In this document: in pieces, positions 33,376-45,100 of the stretch
Numbering within the stretch: the first letter of the stretch is position 1
Layout of the letters: each line of letters begins with the position of its first letter
From: Ochotona curzoniae
Lineage: Eukaryota; Chordata; Mammalia; Lagomorpha; Ochotonidae
Direction of reading: 5' to 3'
DNA length: 64,000 nucleotides
Assembly: GCF_017591425.1 (NCBI RefSeq)
Contig: NW_024464918.1
Location: 10,848,001 to 10,912,000 of the forward strand
Program-made: the position numbers and the translations under genes
The notes under the pieces: model-generated
The model's database searches: none
What the model was told of the DNA's origin: nothing
What the model saw: only the letters and a program-made list of their open reading frames with translations

Positions 33376-34811
33376 GTGATGACTTGGTAATATGCCTACA
33401 ACTCTTCAGCAGAAAGCAACATTAATATTTTGGCCAATGGTCTTTAAAAATATTTTCTGTGAATGTACTTAAATGGAAGAGACTGCTTAAAAAATGTACA
33501 GAAAACTGGATTTCAAAGACGTGACCCTAATCTTGCTGGGAGCCAAAAGATTGTACCCTGTTGAGAATCATTGCCTCAGAGTAAATTCTTTGAGGAAGAG
33601 CTACTCATTATTCACATAAATCAGAAGCAGAGTTTTAACAGTTTTGTTTGCTTCTTTTTTGTTGTTGTTTTGTTTTGGTAACATAAGGATATAAAGGGAC
33701 AATAGATACTTTTTTTTTTTCATAAGCTAGTTCAGCATGATCTACTTTAATCTTGGACTGCTGCAGCTATGGAATGGGATTCAGAGTTGTTTGAAAGATT
33801 AAATATAAAATCCCTTAAGGTGCTTGACAGTGCTCTCCATTTCAAAAGCCTTTCCCTCCAACACTCAAAGAATCATTATTTATTTTCTCCATTTAGTTCT
33901 GTACTATACGTTCTCTAAGGAGTCTTTTTAGTATCCACTGTTGTCCCGGAACTTTTTCACTAGCAAGGCAACTGAAGATATGGTACTTCAGGGTGGATTT
34001 GCTGTAATTGTGTGTGAGGCAGCATGATAATTTGCAACAGTATCCTATTGGAGGTGGGAGAAAAATACTAGAAGCTTGATTTTCTATTTATTCGAAGTCT
34101 CAGTCATTTTAATTTTTGTTTTTTAGCAGGTGGTAATATTCATAGTGTATTGGTAAAAGGATTTGATATATATGATTTATACATAAATAAAAGCACATTG
34201 CAGCTGCTTGCTCAAGGTTTCTTTATTGCTGGGGTGTGGTTTCTCTTTTAGGGATCACTGACAGGGAAGGTTGTGTTTTTCTGTTGCTGTGATTTGGAAC
34301 AGAGGAAGGCAGTCGTAAATCCCACTGCCTGTCAGAATCCCTGCAATTCACTGTGTGTTATTTCAACATCATTATTCATGAAGTTTCATCATTCTTGTGT
34401 TTTTCAATAACAACAGAGATATATTTTAAATGTTCCTAACTCCAGTCTTTCAAGATTGATTGAAATAGAGAGCAAGATGATGCATTCCCTGTGTCACTGG
34501 TAGTATCTAAGAAGATATTATTTTGTTTGAAAATGGAAAATAAGATACAAGATTCTGCCTTCCTCTCTCGAAAAAAAGCTAGACACCAGGAGACAACAAT
34601 GTCCAAATTAAATCTTGTTCCTGTTCCTCTCTTCAATTGTCTCTTGGAATAAGGAAGGCTAGAAGATAAGGAAGGCAAGTTTTAGGTTGAAAACATGTAA
34701 TATAATATAGGATTTTGGAAACTGTGTATTTTTGTGTGTGTACTTGTGTGTGGATACATGCATGTAGGGCAGACACCATTCATTGTATTCCTCCTATCTG
34801 GCTGGCTCTTT
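33376..34811. other. Unassigned AT-rich sequence
   Basis: 1.4 kb without a nameable element. Near 33550-33600 a GTTGAGAATCATTGCC block weakly recalls the end of an old hAT-type element. This is too little to call. Confidence 0.3.
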
Positions 34812-35108
34812 TTAAGATTTTTATTTTTAGATTTATTTATTTTTATTGTAAAGGCAGACCAGATTTATGGAGGGAAGGAGAGACAGAGAGAAGGATCTTC
34901 TATCTGTTGGTTCACTGAGCCAAACAAAAGTCAGGAGCCAGGAGCTTCTTCTGGGTGCAGGGTCTCAAGGCTTTGGCCATCCTGCACTGCTTTCCCAGGA
35001 TACAGAGAACTGGATGTAAGTGGGGCTGCCGGGATTTGAACCAGCATTCATATAGGATCCTGGCACTTGTCAGGTGATTTAACCATTGAGCCTTTGTGCC
35101 ACACCCTC
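34812..35108 (-). mobile_element. C-type SINE
   Basis: TAGATTTATTTATTTTTATTG, GGAGAGACAGAGAGAAGGATC, AAAAGTCAGGAGCCAGGAGC, GCTGCCGGGATTTGAACC and CATTGAGCCTTTGTGCCACA are in antisense order. Parts of the middle are deleted (about 30 bases compared with full copies). Confidence 0.85.
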
Positions 35109-35489
35109 AGCTGGTTCATTATACTGTGCATTTTTAATATGTTCTAATACTTACGTAGGAAAGATGAAAGAGCAGAATTTCTTGTTCCTCTCATAGTAAA
35201 ATGTTTTGACAAGTAATGGAAAGTTAAAATGGACAATTGTTGTGCTTTTTTTTTGCCAAGTACACACACAGCACAGGCAAGCTTCAGGACCCAGGCAGCT
35301 GCACAGTGCAGAGCCGCTGGCCCAAGGAGGCCCGCTGTGTCACACTCCCTCGCACATCCCCTCTTTCTCCAACCCTCACATTGGGGTCTGCCCACACCAC
35401 AAGGAAAGCACTCCGTCACCTGGCCCACGCTAGCAGCCATGCTCTGTTTCAGTCTTCTGCTTTTTCCATGTGCTCTTGCTGTGGTCTAG

Positions 35490-36110
35490 CCGGCACCAGC
35501 ATCAGGGACTATCAGTATTCTGTGGATACTTCCAGAAAGCTCTCTATATACAAAAATGTACATGTGTGTGACTTCACAAATGGGAATCATAGCATACAAA
35601 TGAGAGTCACAGTATTGATATTGTTGTCTAAACTTGTTTTCTTCACCAATAATTTACTGATTTCCATATTTTCCCTATCTAATCTATCTATCTATCCATC
35701 TATAAATTTATTCCATTCTTTTAGAGGCTTAATGGCATTCCATTGCAGGAATTTACTGTGATTAATTTAGCCACCTCATTACTCAATACTGTCATTGAAT
35801 ATCTATCTAGGAATACATTTTAGCAATAGAATTACTGTCTCAGACTGTGTACATGTTTAAAATTTAAATTCAACAAGAATACATCAATTTATCTTTCCAC
35901 AAATGAAACATTTTCATATTTTTTCTAAATCCTCACAATATCTGTCTTTTATGGGAAAATTTTAATTTTGTATTATTTTGCTTTTATTAAATAATGAGAG
36001 AGGTTGAGCATCTCTTCCTAACCAATTTTATTGTGCATCTCCTGCAAATAGGTGGTTTTACAAACATTATCAAGAGAGCCCTTTCTTTTGTACTAATTAC
36101 ATCCCTGCTT
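35490..36110 (-). mobile_element. Old L1 ORF2 3' region, antisense
   Basis: Plus-strand blocks TTAATGGCATTCCATTGCAGG, TAGGAATACATTTTAGCAATAG, TACATCAATTTATCTTTCCAC and GAGGTTGAGCATCTCTTCC follow the antisense ORF2 order. The short stretch with TATC-like repeats (35680-35702) is again at the STOP-proximal region. Confidence 0.62.
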
Positions 36111-36144
36111 TTGTATGTGGACTATGAGACAAGCCAGAATCTGG

Positions 36145-36444
36145 GTTTGAAGGCAGGTTTACAGAAAGAGAGACAGAAACAAAGATCATCTGTCCCCTGG
36201 TTCATTCCCCAAGTGGCCTCAAGGGCCAAAGCTGAGCAAATCTAAAGCCGGAAGCCAAGGACACGTTCCACGTCTCCACTGTGAGTGCAGGGTCCCAAGG
36301 CTTTGGGCCATCCTCTACTGCTTTCCTAGGCCACAGGCAGGGAGCTGAATGAGAAATGGAGTAACTGGGACCTGAACCGATGCCCATATGGGATTCCAGT
36401 GCATGCAAGGTCAGGATTTAACCACTGAGCCATTGTGCCAGGCA
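36145..36444 (-). mobile_element. C-type SINE
   Basis: CAGGTTTACAGAAAGAGAGAC, TTCATTCCCCAAGTGGCC, GAAGCCAAGGACACGTTCC, GCCCATATGGGATTCCAG and TTAACCACTGAGCCATTGTGC are in antisense order. Confidence 0.88.
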
Positions 36445-37147
36445 CAAGAAATAATATCCAAAGTTTTAACCAAGTGATTCATCATGAAAATTCAACATAG
36501 ATTACAAAATAACTAGATTGCACAGCCTTTTGGCGATTTAGTTGGCCTTATGAGATCATGTTGCCTGCTCTTGCTGCTAACTTGTCTTTGAGAGAGAGAT
36601 TTATTGGTTAGAGCTGATATTACGATGCTGCCAGGAACTTTGGAAACAGATTCCTAGTACTCAGAACATAGAGAGAAATTATTTAACGTCTTGGCCTTAG
36701 GTGGCAATATCTACTTGATTGACTTGAATCAAGCATCAAATTGTGTGGGGTACACTCCTGTCTACTGCGTGAACTGCTCTTCATGCGGTTTCATTATTTT
36801 CTGGGTCTTTACTTTGTATTGGATTTCGAAAAGCTTGCAGCTAAAGATAAACTAAAGTGGCAATTTTAAGCGACACCTGAAATAGAAATGTGACTGTGCA
36901 TACATATGGATTATTAGATGTGCAGTTCATAATGTAACTATATATATGTAGTGTTACTGAAATTGGTGCATTTGCTATTTTGGTGATATTTTAAAGCTAT
37001 TACTATTTTTTCCCTAAAAAGTTTGGATGCTCTGCTGACTGTTTTATTCTCTAGATATTTCTTGCTCTACTTCCATCAAATTCTACTCTAGAAATTTACT
37101 CTGTGGTCTCAAAAGACAAGCACAAGTTCAGGATTGCATCTTTTTTT
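36445..37147. other. Unassigned sequence
   Basis: Nothing recognisable. Confidence 0.35.
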
Positions 37148-37482
37148 TGTTTGTTTTTTTTAATTTATTTATTTTATGGGAATGTCAGATATACAGAGAG
37201 GAGGAGAGATGAAGAGGAAGATCTTTTGCCTGATGATACACACCCCAAGTGGCTGCAATGGCTAGAGCTATGCTGATCTGAAGCCAGGAGCCCGGAGCCT
37301 CTTCTGGGTCTCCCACGCAGGTGTAGGATCCCAAGGCTTTGGGCCGTCCTCAACTGCTTTCCCAGGCCACAAGCAGGGAGCTGAATGGGAAGTGGAGCTG
37401 CCAGGATTAGAACTGGCATCCATAAGGGACCCTGGCACATGCAAGGCAACGACTTTAGCTGCTAGGCTACCACGCTGGGCCT
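37148..37482 (-). mobile_element. Young C-type SINE
   Basis: TTAATTTATTTATTTTATGGG, AATGTCAGATATACAGAGAGG, GAGCCCGGAGCCTCTTCTGG, GCATCCATAAGGGACCC and a head end CTACCACGCTGGGCC. The flanks share an imperfect attgcatctttt / attacacctttt duplication. Confidence 0.9.
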
Positions 37483-38284
37483 CAGCATTACACCTTTTAT
37501 GTTCAAAGACAGAGAATCCACATTTTCTTTTATTGTTCTCTGAGACAGCTACTATGTTTTACAGTTTTTCATACTTTTTCTCTTCTCTCAAAGGTATTTC
37601 TAACTTTAATATTGTATTTCTCAAAAGTCATATAATTTTCAGGAAATAAAATTTTGTAGTCTTGTGGGTTTTATAAGTAATGCAATGAATTAAAATAAAG
37701 CAACTTCTATCCAAACCCATTTACCATGTCTATGTAAAAACGTCCCTATTATGTTTGCTAATATTATCTACTTTTCTTGATATAAAGTAATAATATTTGC
37801 TAAAATAGGGCAATATAACATGTATATATCTCTTTATAGTTCTACAAAATTGATGTATATTTTATGGAAAGCAAGACTTTGAAGATTAGTAATAGTGAAG
37901 AAGTGTACATATATAATGTCACAGTATATAATATTGGAGTTTTTCCTAATACCGTGCCTTTTAGGACTATATGTCTTTGTTCAAAAAATGCTGATTTAAA
38001 GATGATAGCTTTAGTAAGGGTGCTCTGACCCAATGAAACTTATGTCTCATGTTTGTAATGCATCTAGTCTGGTTAAATGGAATTGTCTACTCCAAAGTTG
38101 TTGTGGTAGAACACTAAAACAAACAAATTGTAATTGTTGAACGGGGCAAACTTTTCCGGATCAGTAAGGAAAACACTGAAGGAATATTTATTTTCTGAAT
38201 TTATGTTGTCAATGTTAGGTTAGTAATATTGCTTTGATGAGAGTATTTTTAACATATATTGAATAGCTGTGCATTAACAAGCAA
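37483..38284. other. Unassigned AT-rich sequence
   Basis: Nothing recognisable. Confidence 0.35.
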
Positions 38285-38300
38285 AGCTTTAAGTTCTTTC

Positions 38301-38632
38301 TTTTTTTTTTTAAAGATTTATTTTTATTATTTTTTTTTATTGGAAAGGCGGATATACAGAGAGGAGAGACAGAGAGGAAGATCTTCCGTCCGATGATTCA
38401 CTCCCCAAGTGAGCACAATGGCCGATGCTATGCCAATCCGAAGCCAGGAGCCTCTTCCGGGTCTCCCACGCGGGTGCAGGTTCCCAAAGCCTTGGGCCGT
38501 CCTCAACTGCTTTCCCGGGCCACAGGCAGGGAGCTGGAAGGGAAGTGGGGCTGCCTGGATAGAACCGGCGCCCATATGGGATCCCGGGTGTGCAAGGCGA
38601 GGACTTAACCACTGCGCCACCGCGCTGGGCCC
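38301..38632 (-). mobile_element. Young C-type SINE with target duplication
   Basis: A well-preserved antisense copy ending CGCCACCGCGCTGGGCCC. The duplication agctttaagttctttc (38285-38300) / agctttaagttatttc (38633-38648) matches at 15 of 16 bases. It retains many CpGs, so it is among the youngest here. Confidence 0.93.
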
Positions 38633-39039
38633 AGCTTTAAGTTATTTCTAAATGTTGCCAGAGAGATACTTTGACATTGAGCAAAGTCTTTTTAATAGTT
38701 TATTCAAGTTTACAAGCTTGAGGATAGGGGTGTATGGAGAGGCAATCATGTGTACAAGGCACAATAATTTGAAGAAGAGTTAGAAGTAGTGACCAAAGGT
38801 CAAAATCCTTAAAGTGTTTCTGAATTGAGAGCCCTTGGTTAAAAAACTTGACTCTCCACAGTGAAGATTCTGCCATTTCCTGAGTGTAAATCTCCCTTTC
38901 ATTTGACAAGGCTTACACTTGCTGCATACAACTTGAGAGGGAGAAAGTGATGGTTCAAATGGTTGGGTATCAGTTAAACACATGAGACACATGAATTAAG
39001 TTGCTGGCTCCCCTCTTTGGCAAGTAAATCGGCAGATGG

Positions 39040-39292
39040 GGGCTGTCCACCGGTTAACTCCCCGTGTGGCTGCAATAGCTGAAGCTGAGTCGATCTGAAG
39101 CCAGGAGCCTCCTCCAGGTCTCCCACACAGGTTCAGGTTCCCAAGGCTTTGGGCCATCCTCTACTGCACTCCCAGGCTACAAGCAGGAAACTAGAAGGAA
39201 TTTGGAGCACTTAGAACGTGAACTGGTACTCAAAGGGGATCCAGACACTTGCAGTGTGAGGATTTCAGTCACTGAGCCAATCATGCTGGTCC
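39040..39292 (-). mobile_element. C-type SINE, tail end decayed
   Basis: GGTTAACTCCCCGTGTGGC, GATCTGAAGCCAGGAGCC, CCTCTACTGCACTCCCAGGC and TCAGTCACTGAGCCAATCATGC are in antisense order. The A-tail side is not seen. Confidence 0.82.
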
Positions 39293-39299
39293 CTACTTA

Positions 39300-39590
39300 C
39301 TTGTTTGAAAAGCAGAGTTACAGAGAGAGAAGGAGAGACTCATTCCCCAAATGGCTACAATGGCCAAGATTGTGTCAGGTCAAAGCCAGGAGCCAAGAGC
39401 TTCTTCTGGCTCTCTCATGAAGGTGCATGGGCCCAAGAACTTGGTCCATATTCTGCTGCTTTCCCAGCTTCATTAGCAGGGAGCTGAACTGGAAGTGTGG
39501 AAGTCTGGACTGGTGCTGTGCCCACACAGGACGCTGGCTCTGTAGAAGGCAGTTTGACTTCTGCACTATATTACTATCTCCTCATCCCCA
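39300..39590 (-). mobile_element. Older C-type SINE abutting the previous one
   Basis: GTTTGAAAAGCAGAGTTACAG, CATTCCCCAAATGGCTACAA, TCAAAGCCAGGAGCCAAGAG and TTCTGCTGCTTTCCCAGC are in antisense order. The copy lies head to tail behind the SINE at 39040-39292. Confidence 0.78.
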
Positions 39591-40564
39591 CTGAATTTTA
39601 ACCTGTTCTTCAACTGAACTCCAGAAATGGATGATTCCGAAAAAGAAAAATTCTTAAAATCTCTATCATACATTCAAAGGTAAAAAGGAAATTTAATCAG
39701 ACTCAAATAATTTTTAAGCTTTTTTTAGAGAAAATTTTTATTGACAAACATATGAAGAAAATCTTGTTTTGACATCTCCAGATAATGGCAAGCTAGAGGG
39801 AAAACAGGTTTAAGGTTTGTAGTAATTAGTTAATCTGTGAGTGATTATTAAAAAATAATATATGCAGTGCTGTGCTTCTCCAGAGGCAATGTTACAAATT
39901 GCTATGGTTGTTCTGGTTGCTGCTGCCACTGTTGATGTTTTGTTGTTTTTAAAGGATTGCAGCTACCATATGTTTGTGAATATTAATATTGTTTGAGGTT
40001 TCTCAGGTTGCTATAGTCACCACATTTCCCTTCTGCCAGTAGGACGCTGCGCACTGGAGTCAGAACTGTGCAGGAATCCACATATGGATTTGCAACCTGG
40101 GCGGCCATTTGTTCTGGAAACAGCCTCTTCCCTTCCCCAAATCCCCTGTCTTGTTCTTTTTGACAGATTGGCCAAAATGCTGCTGCTTCCAGCTGACTAA
40201 CTTTCTCACACTAGGGTTCTGCCCAGCACAATCATCCATACCCTTTTCTCCTCTATATCCTAGCAACCCTTCAATTTTTAAGACTTAGAAACAACATTCT
40301 TACCCAACCCTTTTGGCAGTGCTCCCCCATCCTCTTTCCTCAGTGAAAACCTGGCTTTTCCCTCATCATCATAATGTATGTAGTAGTTCCTGGTGCTTTT
40401 ATTTTTTTAAAACATCTACCTCTTTTTAAATCCCAACATCTTAGAAACTAGAGAGAGGTCAGTATCAGTTTCAATTTTTCTGTTCTTTTCCATTTGAACA
40501 TTTCCTTACAGGAACTCCTCGTCCTTTTCACCTTCTCCAACTATTATGTTCTGAGCTCTCCTTT
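39591..40564. other. Unassigned sequence
   Basis: Nothing recognisable by eye. The 40025-40330 part is less AT-rich. Confidence 0.3.
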
Positions 40565-40570
40565 TGCCTC

Positions 40571-40596
40571 CTTTGTTTGTTTGTTTGTTTGTTTTT
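40571..40596. repeat. (TTTG)n repeat
   Basis: Six TTTG/GTTT units, likely the expanded tail complement of the older SINE piece that follows. Confidence 0.75.
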
Positions 40597-40599
40597 TAA

Positions 40600-40745
40600 T
40601 ACTATTTACTAGGCCAGGCCAAAGCCAGGAGGTATGAAGTCCATCCAAGAATCTGACCTGGTGCTTGGACCACATGCACCAGCAGGGAGCAGTAACGAAG
40701 CAGAGTACCCAAGACAAACCAAGCACATCAGTGTGGGATGTGTTT
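40600..40745 (-). mobile_element. Older C-type SINE fragment
   Basis: ACTAGGCCAGGCCAAAGCCAGG, AAGTCCATCCAAGAATCTG, CTTGGACCACATGCACCAGC and CAGCACATCAGTGTGGGATG-like blocks match an older antisense body with internal deletion. Confidence 0.6.
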
Positions 40746-40799
40746 GTGCAGCTGTGTCACAAAGCCTGCTGCACTCCATTTTTTGATTCTTTAAAAAAT

Positions 40800-41132
40800 T
40801 TTTTTTACTTAAGATTTATTTATTTTTTTTTAAAGTCAGATATACAGAGAGGAGGAGAGACAAAGAGGAAGATCTTCCATCCGATGACTCACTCCCCATG
40901 TGACCACAATAGCTGGAGCTGAGCCGATCTGAATCCAGGAGCCAGGAGCTTCTTCCAGGTGTCCCACATGGGTGCAGGGTCCTAAAGCTTTGGGTCATCC
41001 TTGACTGTTTTCCCAGGCCACAGCAGGGAGCTGGATGGGAAGTGGAGCAGCTGGGATTAGAATCAGCTCCCATATGGATGCTCCTAGGCATGTTCAAGGC
41101 AAGGACTTCCGCCAATAGGCCACTGTGCTGGG
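40800..41132 (-). mobile_element. Young C-type SINE
   Basis: TTAAGATTTATTTATTTTTTT, GTCAGATATACAGAGAGGAGG, GAATCCAGGAGCCAGGAGC, CCCATATGGATGCTCC and TAGGCCACTGTGCTGGGCCC are in antisense order. Confidence 0.91.
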
Positions 41133-41139
41133 CCCTACA

Positions 41140-41455
41140 TTTTTTTTTTAAATGTTTTATTTGCTTTTATCAGAAATGAAGATTTATAGAGAGGGGAGAT
41201 AGAAAGATTTTCCATTCTCTGGTTCAATCCCCAAGTGGCTGCAATGGCCAATCTGAAGCCTGCGGCCAGAAGATGCGTCCGTTTTTCCCAACTGGATGCA
41301 GGGTCCCCTGGCTTTAGGCCATCCTCAACTGCTTTCTTAGATCACAAGCAAGGAGCTAGATGGAATTTGGGGCAGTCAGGCCGGGAACCAGCACCCATAT
41401 TGAATCCTGCACGTGCAAGGTAAGGATTTAGCCACTGAGCCATCGTGCCAGGCCT
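41140..41455 (-). mobile_element. C-type SINE directly after another
   Basis: AAATGTTTTATTTGCTTTTATC, TTCAATCCCCAAGTGGCTGC, CCCCTGGCTTTAGGCCATCC and TTAGCCACTGAGCCATCGTGCC are in antisense order. It lies within 10 bases of the previous SINE in the same orientation. Repeated insertion near one A/T-rich target is likely. Confidence 0.87.
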
Positions 41456-41707
41456 TTTATTTTAAATTCTTAACTGGCAGTTTGTAGGATTCTGGACAAG
41501 CATATTCTTTCCTGACTTATCTCAAATACAAGAGGAAAGATTACTTTTTAGCCTCTGTTTGATTTGGTAGCTCAGCCAGTGAATCAAAGAACAGATTTTC
41601 TTTATTCTTTTTGGGAGCATTTTTGTTGATGTTGCTTTTGTTTTTCATTACATTCACTTTTAAAAGATCCAGATAAATTGTCCTTTAGAAAAATATACAT
41701 CCAGAAA

Positions 41708-41965
41708 TTTAAAAAAATATATTTATTTTATTTATTTGAACGAAAGAGTGACAGAGAGACACGGAGAGCTGGCTTACTTTACAACCAACCTGGTCCCTTC
41801 AGAAGCCAGGGGTGTGATACTCCATTTGAGTGGGAAGATAAAAATATTTTGTCCATCCCCTATTACCTTTCCAGGCATGTTAGCAGGGAGTGGGATGGGA
41901 AGTAGAACAGCTGGGAACTGAACTGCTGTGTCACAAGGGGAGCTCTGTGTCACCTGCTGTGCAAA
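41708..41965 (-). mobile_element. Older, shortened C-type SINE
   Basis: ATATTTATTTTATTTATTTG, AACGAAAGAGTGACAGAGAGAC, TTCCAGGCATGTTAGCAGGG and AGCTGGGAACTGAACTGC are in antisense order. The DNA between the tail side and the middle is shortened. Confidence 0.72.
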
Positions 41966-42808
41966 CGTAGAAATTTTTGAAAATAATTTAAAGATGCTTT
42001 TCTGGGACTTTTAATTTAAGTATTTGGTAGGTAGTCACACTGTCAGTTTTCTGGTTGTTATTTTCATGTGGAGATACATATAGGATAGGAGGCATTTGCC
42101 TAAAGCATGGCATTGACAATTTGTCTTTTGACAAATTAAAAATATTTAACAGAACCCTAACTTCATTTGCTCAATTTCTTACATTTTGAGTCTTGTGAGA
42201 AATAAAATGGACTGTGAAGTGTTTGACTCCAAGACCATGCCTTTTTCTGACTAATTCATTCAGCTACCTGGCACAAAGGCAATCTACTACTCCACGTGAA
42301 CATTGATGAGTTGATGATTAGAGTTTTTTTCCATTATATATGTTTTCTATACAAAAAGTGTATTTTGAAGTTGAGAATTAAAGAACTAAGAAATATTGTT
42401 ACATGTACAAGAACTTCTTTTCTTGTTCCTTTTTTCCTTTTGGGGGTTGGGTGGGTTGTGGAGTTAAAGTTATAAACTCTACAGTTAAAATGAATCGTTG
42501 CTACAAATTAGAAGATTAAGTTTTAATATTTTGAATATGGTATTCTAGGAATCCATGAGTAAGTTAGGATAAACTTAACTCTGGTTTTATTATTTCTATA
42601 CTCTGACTACCCAGAAAACAGAAAAAAACTCTTTTGCTTACTGATATAGTTCTATATTATATATATGCATATATTCTATAAATATATGCATATTTATGTG
42701 CATACTTGAGTGGATAAGTGAAAATTGTGAAATGCCTTTTGGGAAGCCAGTTGTTAGATTTCTCAAACTAAAATGATGGATATATAACCATAAGATTAAT
42801 ACTGTTTG
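41966..42808. other. Unassigned AT-rich sequence
   Basis: Includes a self-complementary ATATATGCATATAT-type region (42660-42700). No element is recognised. Confidence 0.35.
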
Positions 42809-43128
42809 GGGCCAATGTGATAACCTAGTGACTAAATCCTCACCTTACATGTGCCAGGATCCTATATGGGCATTGGTCCCTGTTCCAGCTGCTCCATTTC
42901 CCATCCGGGTCCCTGCTTGTGGCCTAGGAAAGCAGTCGAGGATGGCCCAGTGCCTTGGGACACTGCACCTGCTTAGAAAACCCAGAAGCAGCTCCTGGCT
43001 CGTGGCTTCGGATTGGCTTAGCTTGTGGCCACCTGGGAAGTGAATTAGTGGATGGAAGATCTTTCTGTCTCTGTATCTCCTCTCTGTAGGTCTGCCTTTC
43101 CAATAAAAAGAAATAACTCTTTTAAAAA
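42809..43128 (+). mobile_element. C-type SINE, the only plus-strand copy after 30.1 kb
   Basis: GGGGCCAATGTGATAACCTAG head, ATCCTATATGGGCATTGG, GCTCCTGGCTCGTGGCTTCG, CTGTAGGTCTGCCTTTCC and an AATAAAAAGAAATAACTC tail. Confidence 0.9.
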
Positions 43129-43279
43129 TATTGAGTTTTTTTCATTGTAGAATGAATAAAAATTTTAGATGTTGGAGTATCATAATATGCTATAGCTAAT
43201 ATGTATTCTGGATATCATCATAATAAACCACCTAGGAGTTTTTGACTATTTTCTAATATTCCTGGCACCATATTTTTCA

Positions 43280-43410
43280 TGCATTATTTCATTTCATTCT
43301 CTTAATAACCTTTGCCAGAAGTACTACTATTTACCTTATTCTGATGAAGAATCTGAGAATTGGGACAATCAACGTTGATTAATATCAGATAATTTATTGA
43401 ACACTTTCTA
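43280..43410 (-). mobile_element. MIR fragment, antisense
   Basis: The block ATTCTCTTAATAACCTTTGCC, then TACTACTATTTACCTTATTCTG, ATGAAGAATCTGAGAATTGGG. Although it reads like the sense MIR core, its flanks do not fix orientation firmly, so the strand is tentative. Confidence 0.4.
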
Positions 43411-44299
43411 TTGAAAGTATGGGTTGATCTAGTTTCATCTCTCAAGGTCATGTTTGAGCAATAATTCATAATTTATTTCTGTGTATGAGATTTAAAAATA
43501 TAAAAATTCCTAGTTGCATAATTGTTGGTTTTTAGACATTTTGTGATTTAATCTGTTTGCCAAGAAGTCCCTTTTTCTATTCCAAAGTAATTTGTGTAGC
43601 CTCTGTAGAACCTAGCTTGATTGTCCTGTAGAATTTTTATTGACTGGGCCCAAGAAAACTGTTATTAAATAAAAATTAAGAAAACTCTTATGTATGTACG
43701 TCTTACGGTGCTTGCTAATGTAGGAGAATGATACTTGTTAGTGGTTTTCAGATCTCTGTGTAGGTCATGACTATGTTTAATGTGATAGGCAAGAAAAATG
43801 ATAAACAGAATTACAAGCAGAACAAATGATTTGCTAAACAACTTCCTCTAAGCATAGAAAATTGTTAATTAAGACAATTATATTAAGTGTCCTACATTTA
43901 AACTGAGAACTTCATTACAGACAATAGCTTTGATTACTTCCCCTCTGAAGAGAATGTTCTGTAGGCAAAGTAGAGGATACTTCCTGACTTTGGAGCATGT
44001 TATTTTGAGATCCTGTCTACTGGCACTGATCTATTCTTCTTGGTCTAAAAGTCCCACAGGCTGTAATGAGTGTACGGACTAGCATCCAGGATTATGATCA
44101 AGTTGTAAGAAATTTTCCAAAGTAGGAGAATTTTTTTTTGATAGGGATAATAGTAATCACTTTCTCTATTCCCAATTTTGGGCTGTTATCTCACTTTGAT
44201 AAGTTGGTTATAATGGAAATAATGATTATTTTTCAACAGGTAAAGAATATGAACTTTGTTGAAGTTAAATAACTTTGCCAAATAATTCTGCTACAATGA
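43411..44299. other. Unassigned AT-rich sequence
   Basis: Nothing recognisable. Confidence 0.35.
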
Positions 44300-44610
44300 A
44301 CAGTGATTTATTATTGTTGGAAAGGTAGAGTTACAGAGAGAGAAGGTGAGACAGAGTTCATCTATTAATTGGTTCACTCTGTAAATTGCTGCAACAGCCA
44401 GAGCTGAACCAATCCAAAACCAAGAGCCAGGAGCTTCTTCTGGGTCTCTCATGTGGGGAAACAGAGACTTGAGGCATCTTGCACTGCTTTCCCAGGCCAT
44501 CTGCAGTGAGCTGAATAAGAACTGAACAGCTTGGACTTGAATCTGTGTCCATGTGGAATGCTGAGACTGCAAGTGGAGGTCTTGCTTGCTATGGAACCAC
44601 ATCAGCTCTG
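44300..44610 (-). mobile_element. Older C-type SINE
   Basis: GGAAAGGTAGAGTTACAGAGAG, TTGGTTCACTCTGTAAATTGC, CTTGCACTGCTTTCCCAGGCC and GGACTTGAATCTGTGTCCATG are in antisense order. Confidence 0.8.
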
Positions 44611-44671
44611 TAAACTACTGAGATATAAAACACATACATTTTTCTTTATTATATCTTTTCATAAGAAATAT

Positions 44672-44808
44672 TTTCCTTGACTGCTTTCCCGGGCCACAAG
44701 CAGGGAGCTGGATGGGAAACAAGGTCACCAGGATACAAACCAGGGCCCATATGGGATCCTGGCGCATGCATGGTGAGGACTTTAACCACTAGGCTACAGT
44801 GCCAGGCT
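44672..44808 (-). mobile_element. Half C-type SINE lacking its 3' half and tail
   Basis: It starts abruptly inside the body at TTGACTGCTTTCCCGGGCC and runs through GCCCATATGGGATCCTGG to CTAGGCTACAGTGCCAGGC. There is no tail sequence on the tail side, although what remains is well preserved and of young type. Confidence 0.82.
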
Positions 44809-44814
44809 CGGGTG

Positions 44815-45100
44815 CCTTTCATGTAAGGGAGGGTTTGGTTTATATTTCCCGGACCTGGTGCTGGTATGAGAGAAGTGACATAATCCCTTCTAGTCAGAAA
44901 TAATGCCTCATTCGCGCAACATACCCCATGAGTTTTTTCTCCCCATTGTAATAATGGATACAACATTTGATGGATTTGCTAGTATAGGCAATGAAATGGT
45001 GGCTACAAGGGAAGAGGGAGAAATAGGCTTTTGTTTTAAGTCACTGAGATGTTGGAATTATTTGTTACCAGAATCTAATATACTCAGCGGAACGGATCCT
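44815..45100 (+). mobile_element. Probable MaLR (MLT1-like) LTR
   Basis: The 3' part GGCTTTTGTTTTAAGTCACTG, AGATGTTGGAATTATTTGTTACC and AGAATCTAATATACTCAGC follows the MLT1-type LTR ending as I remember it (TTTAAGCCAC, TTTGTTACAGCAGC, AATA). The 5' boundary is not seen. Confidence 0.42.

Noticed and set aside
35237..35761. 174-codon plus-strand frame
   Set aside because: It has no domain or known family and ends inside an antisense L1. Codon use gives no support.
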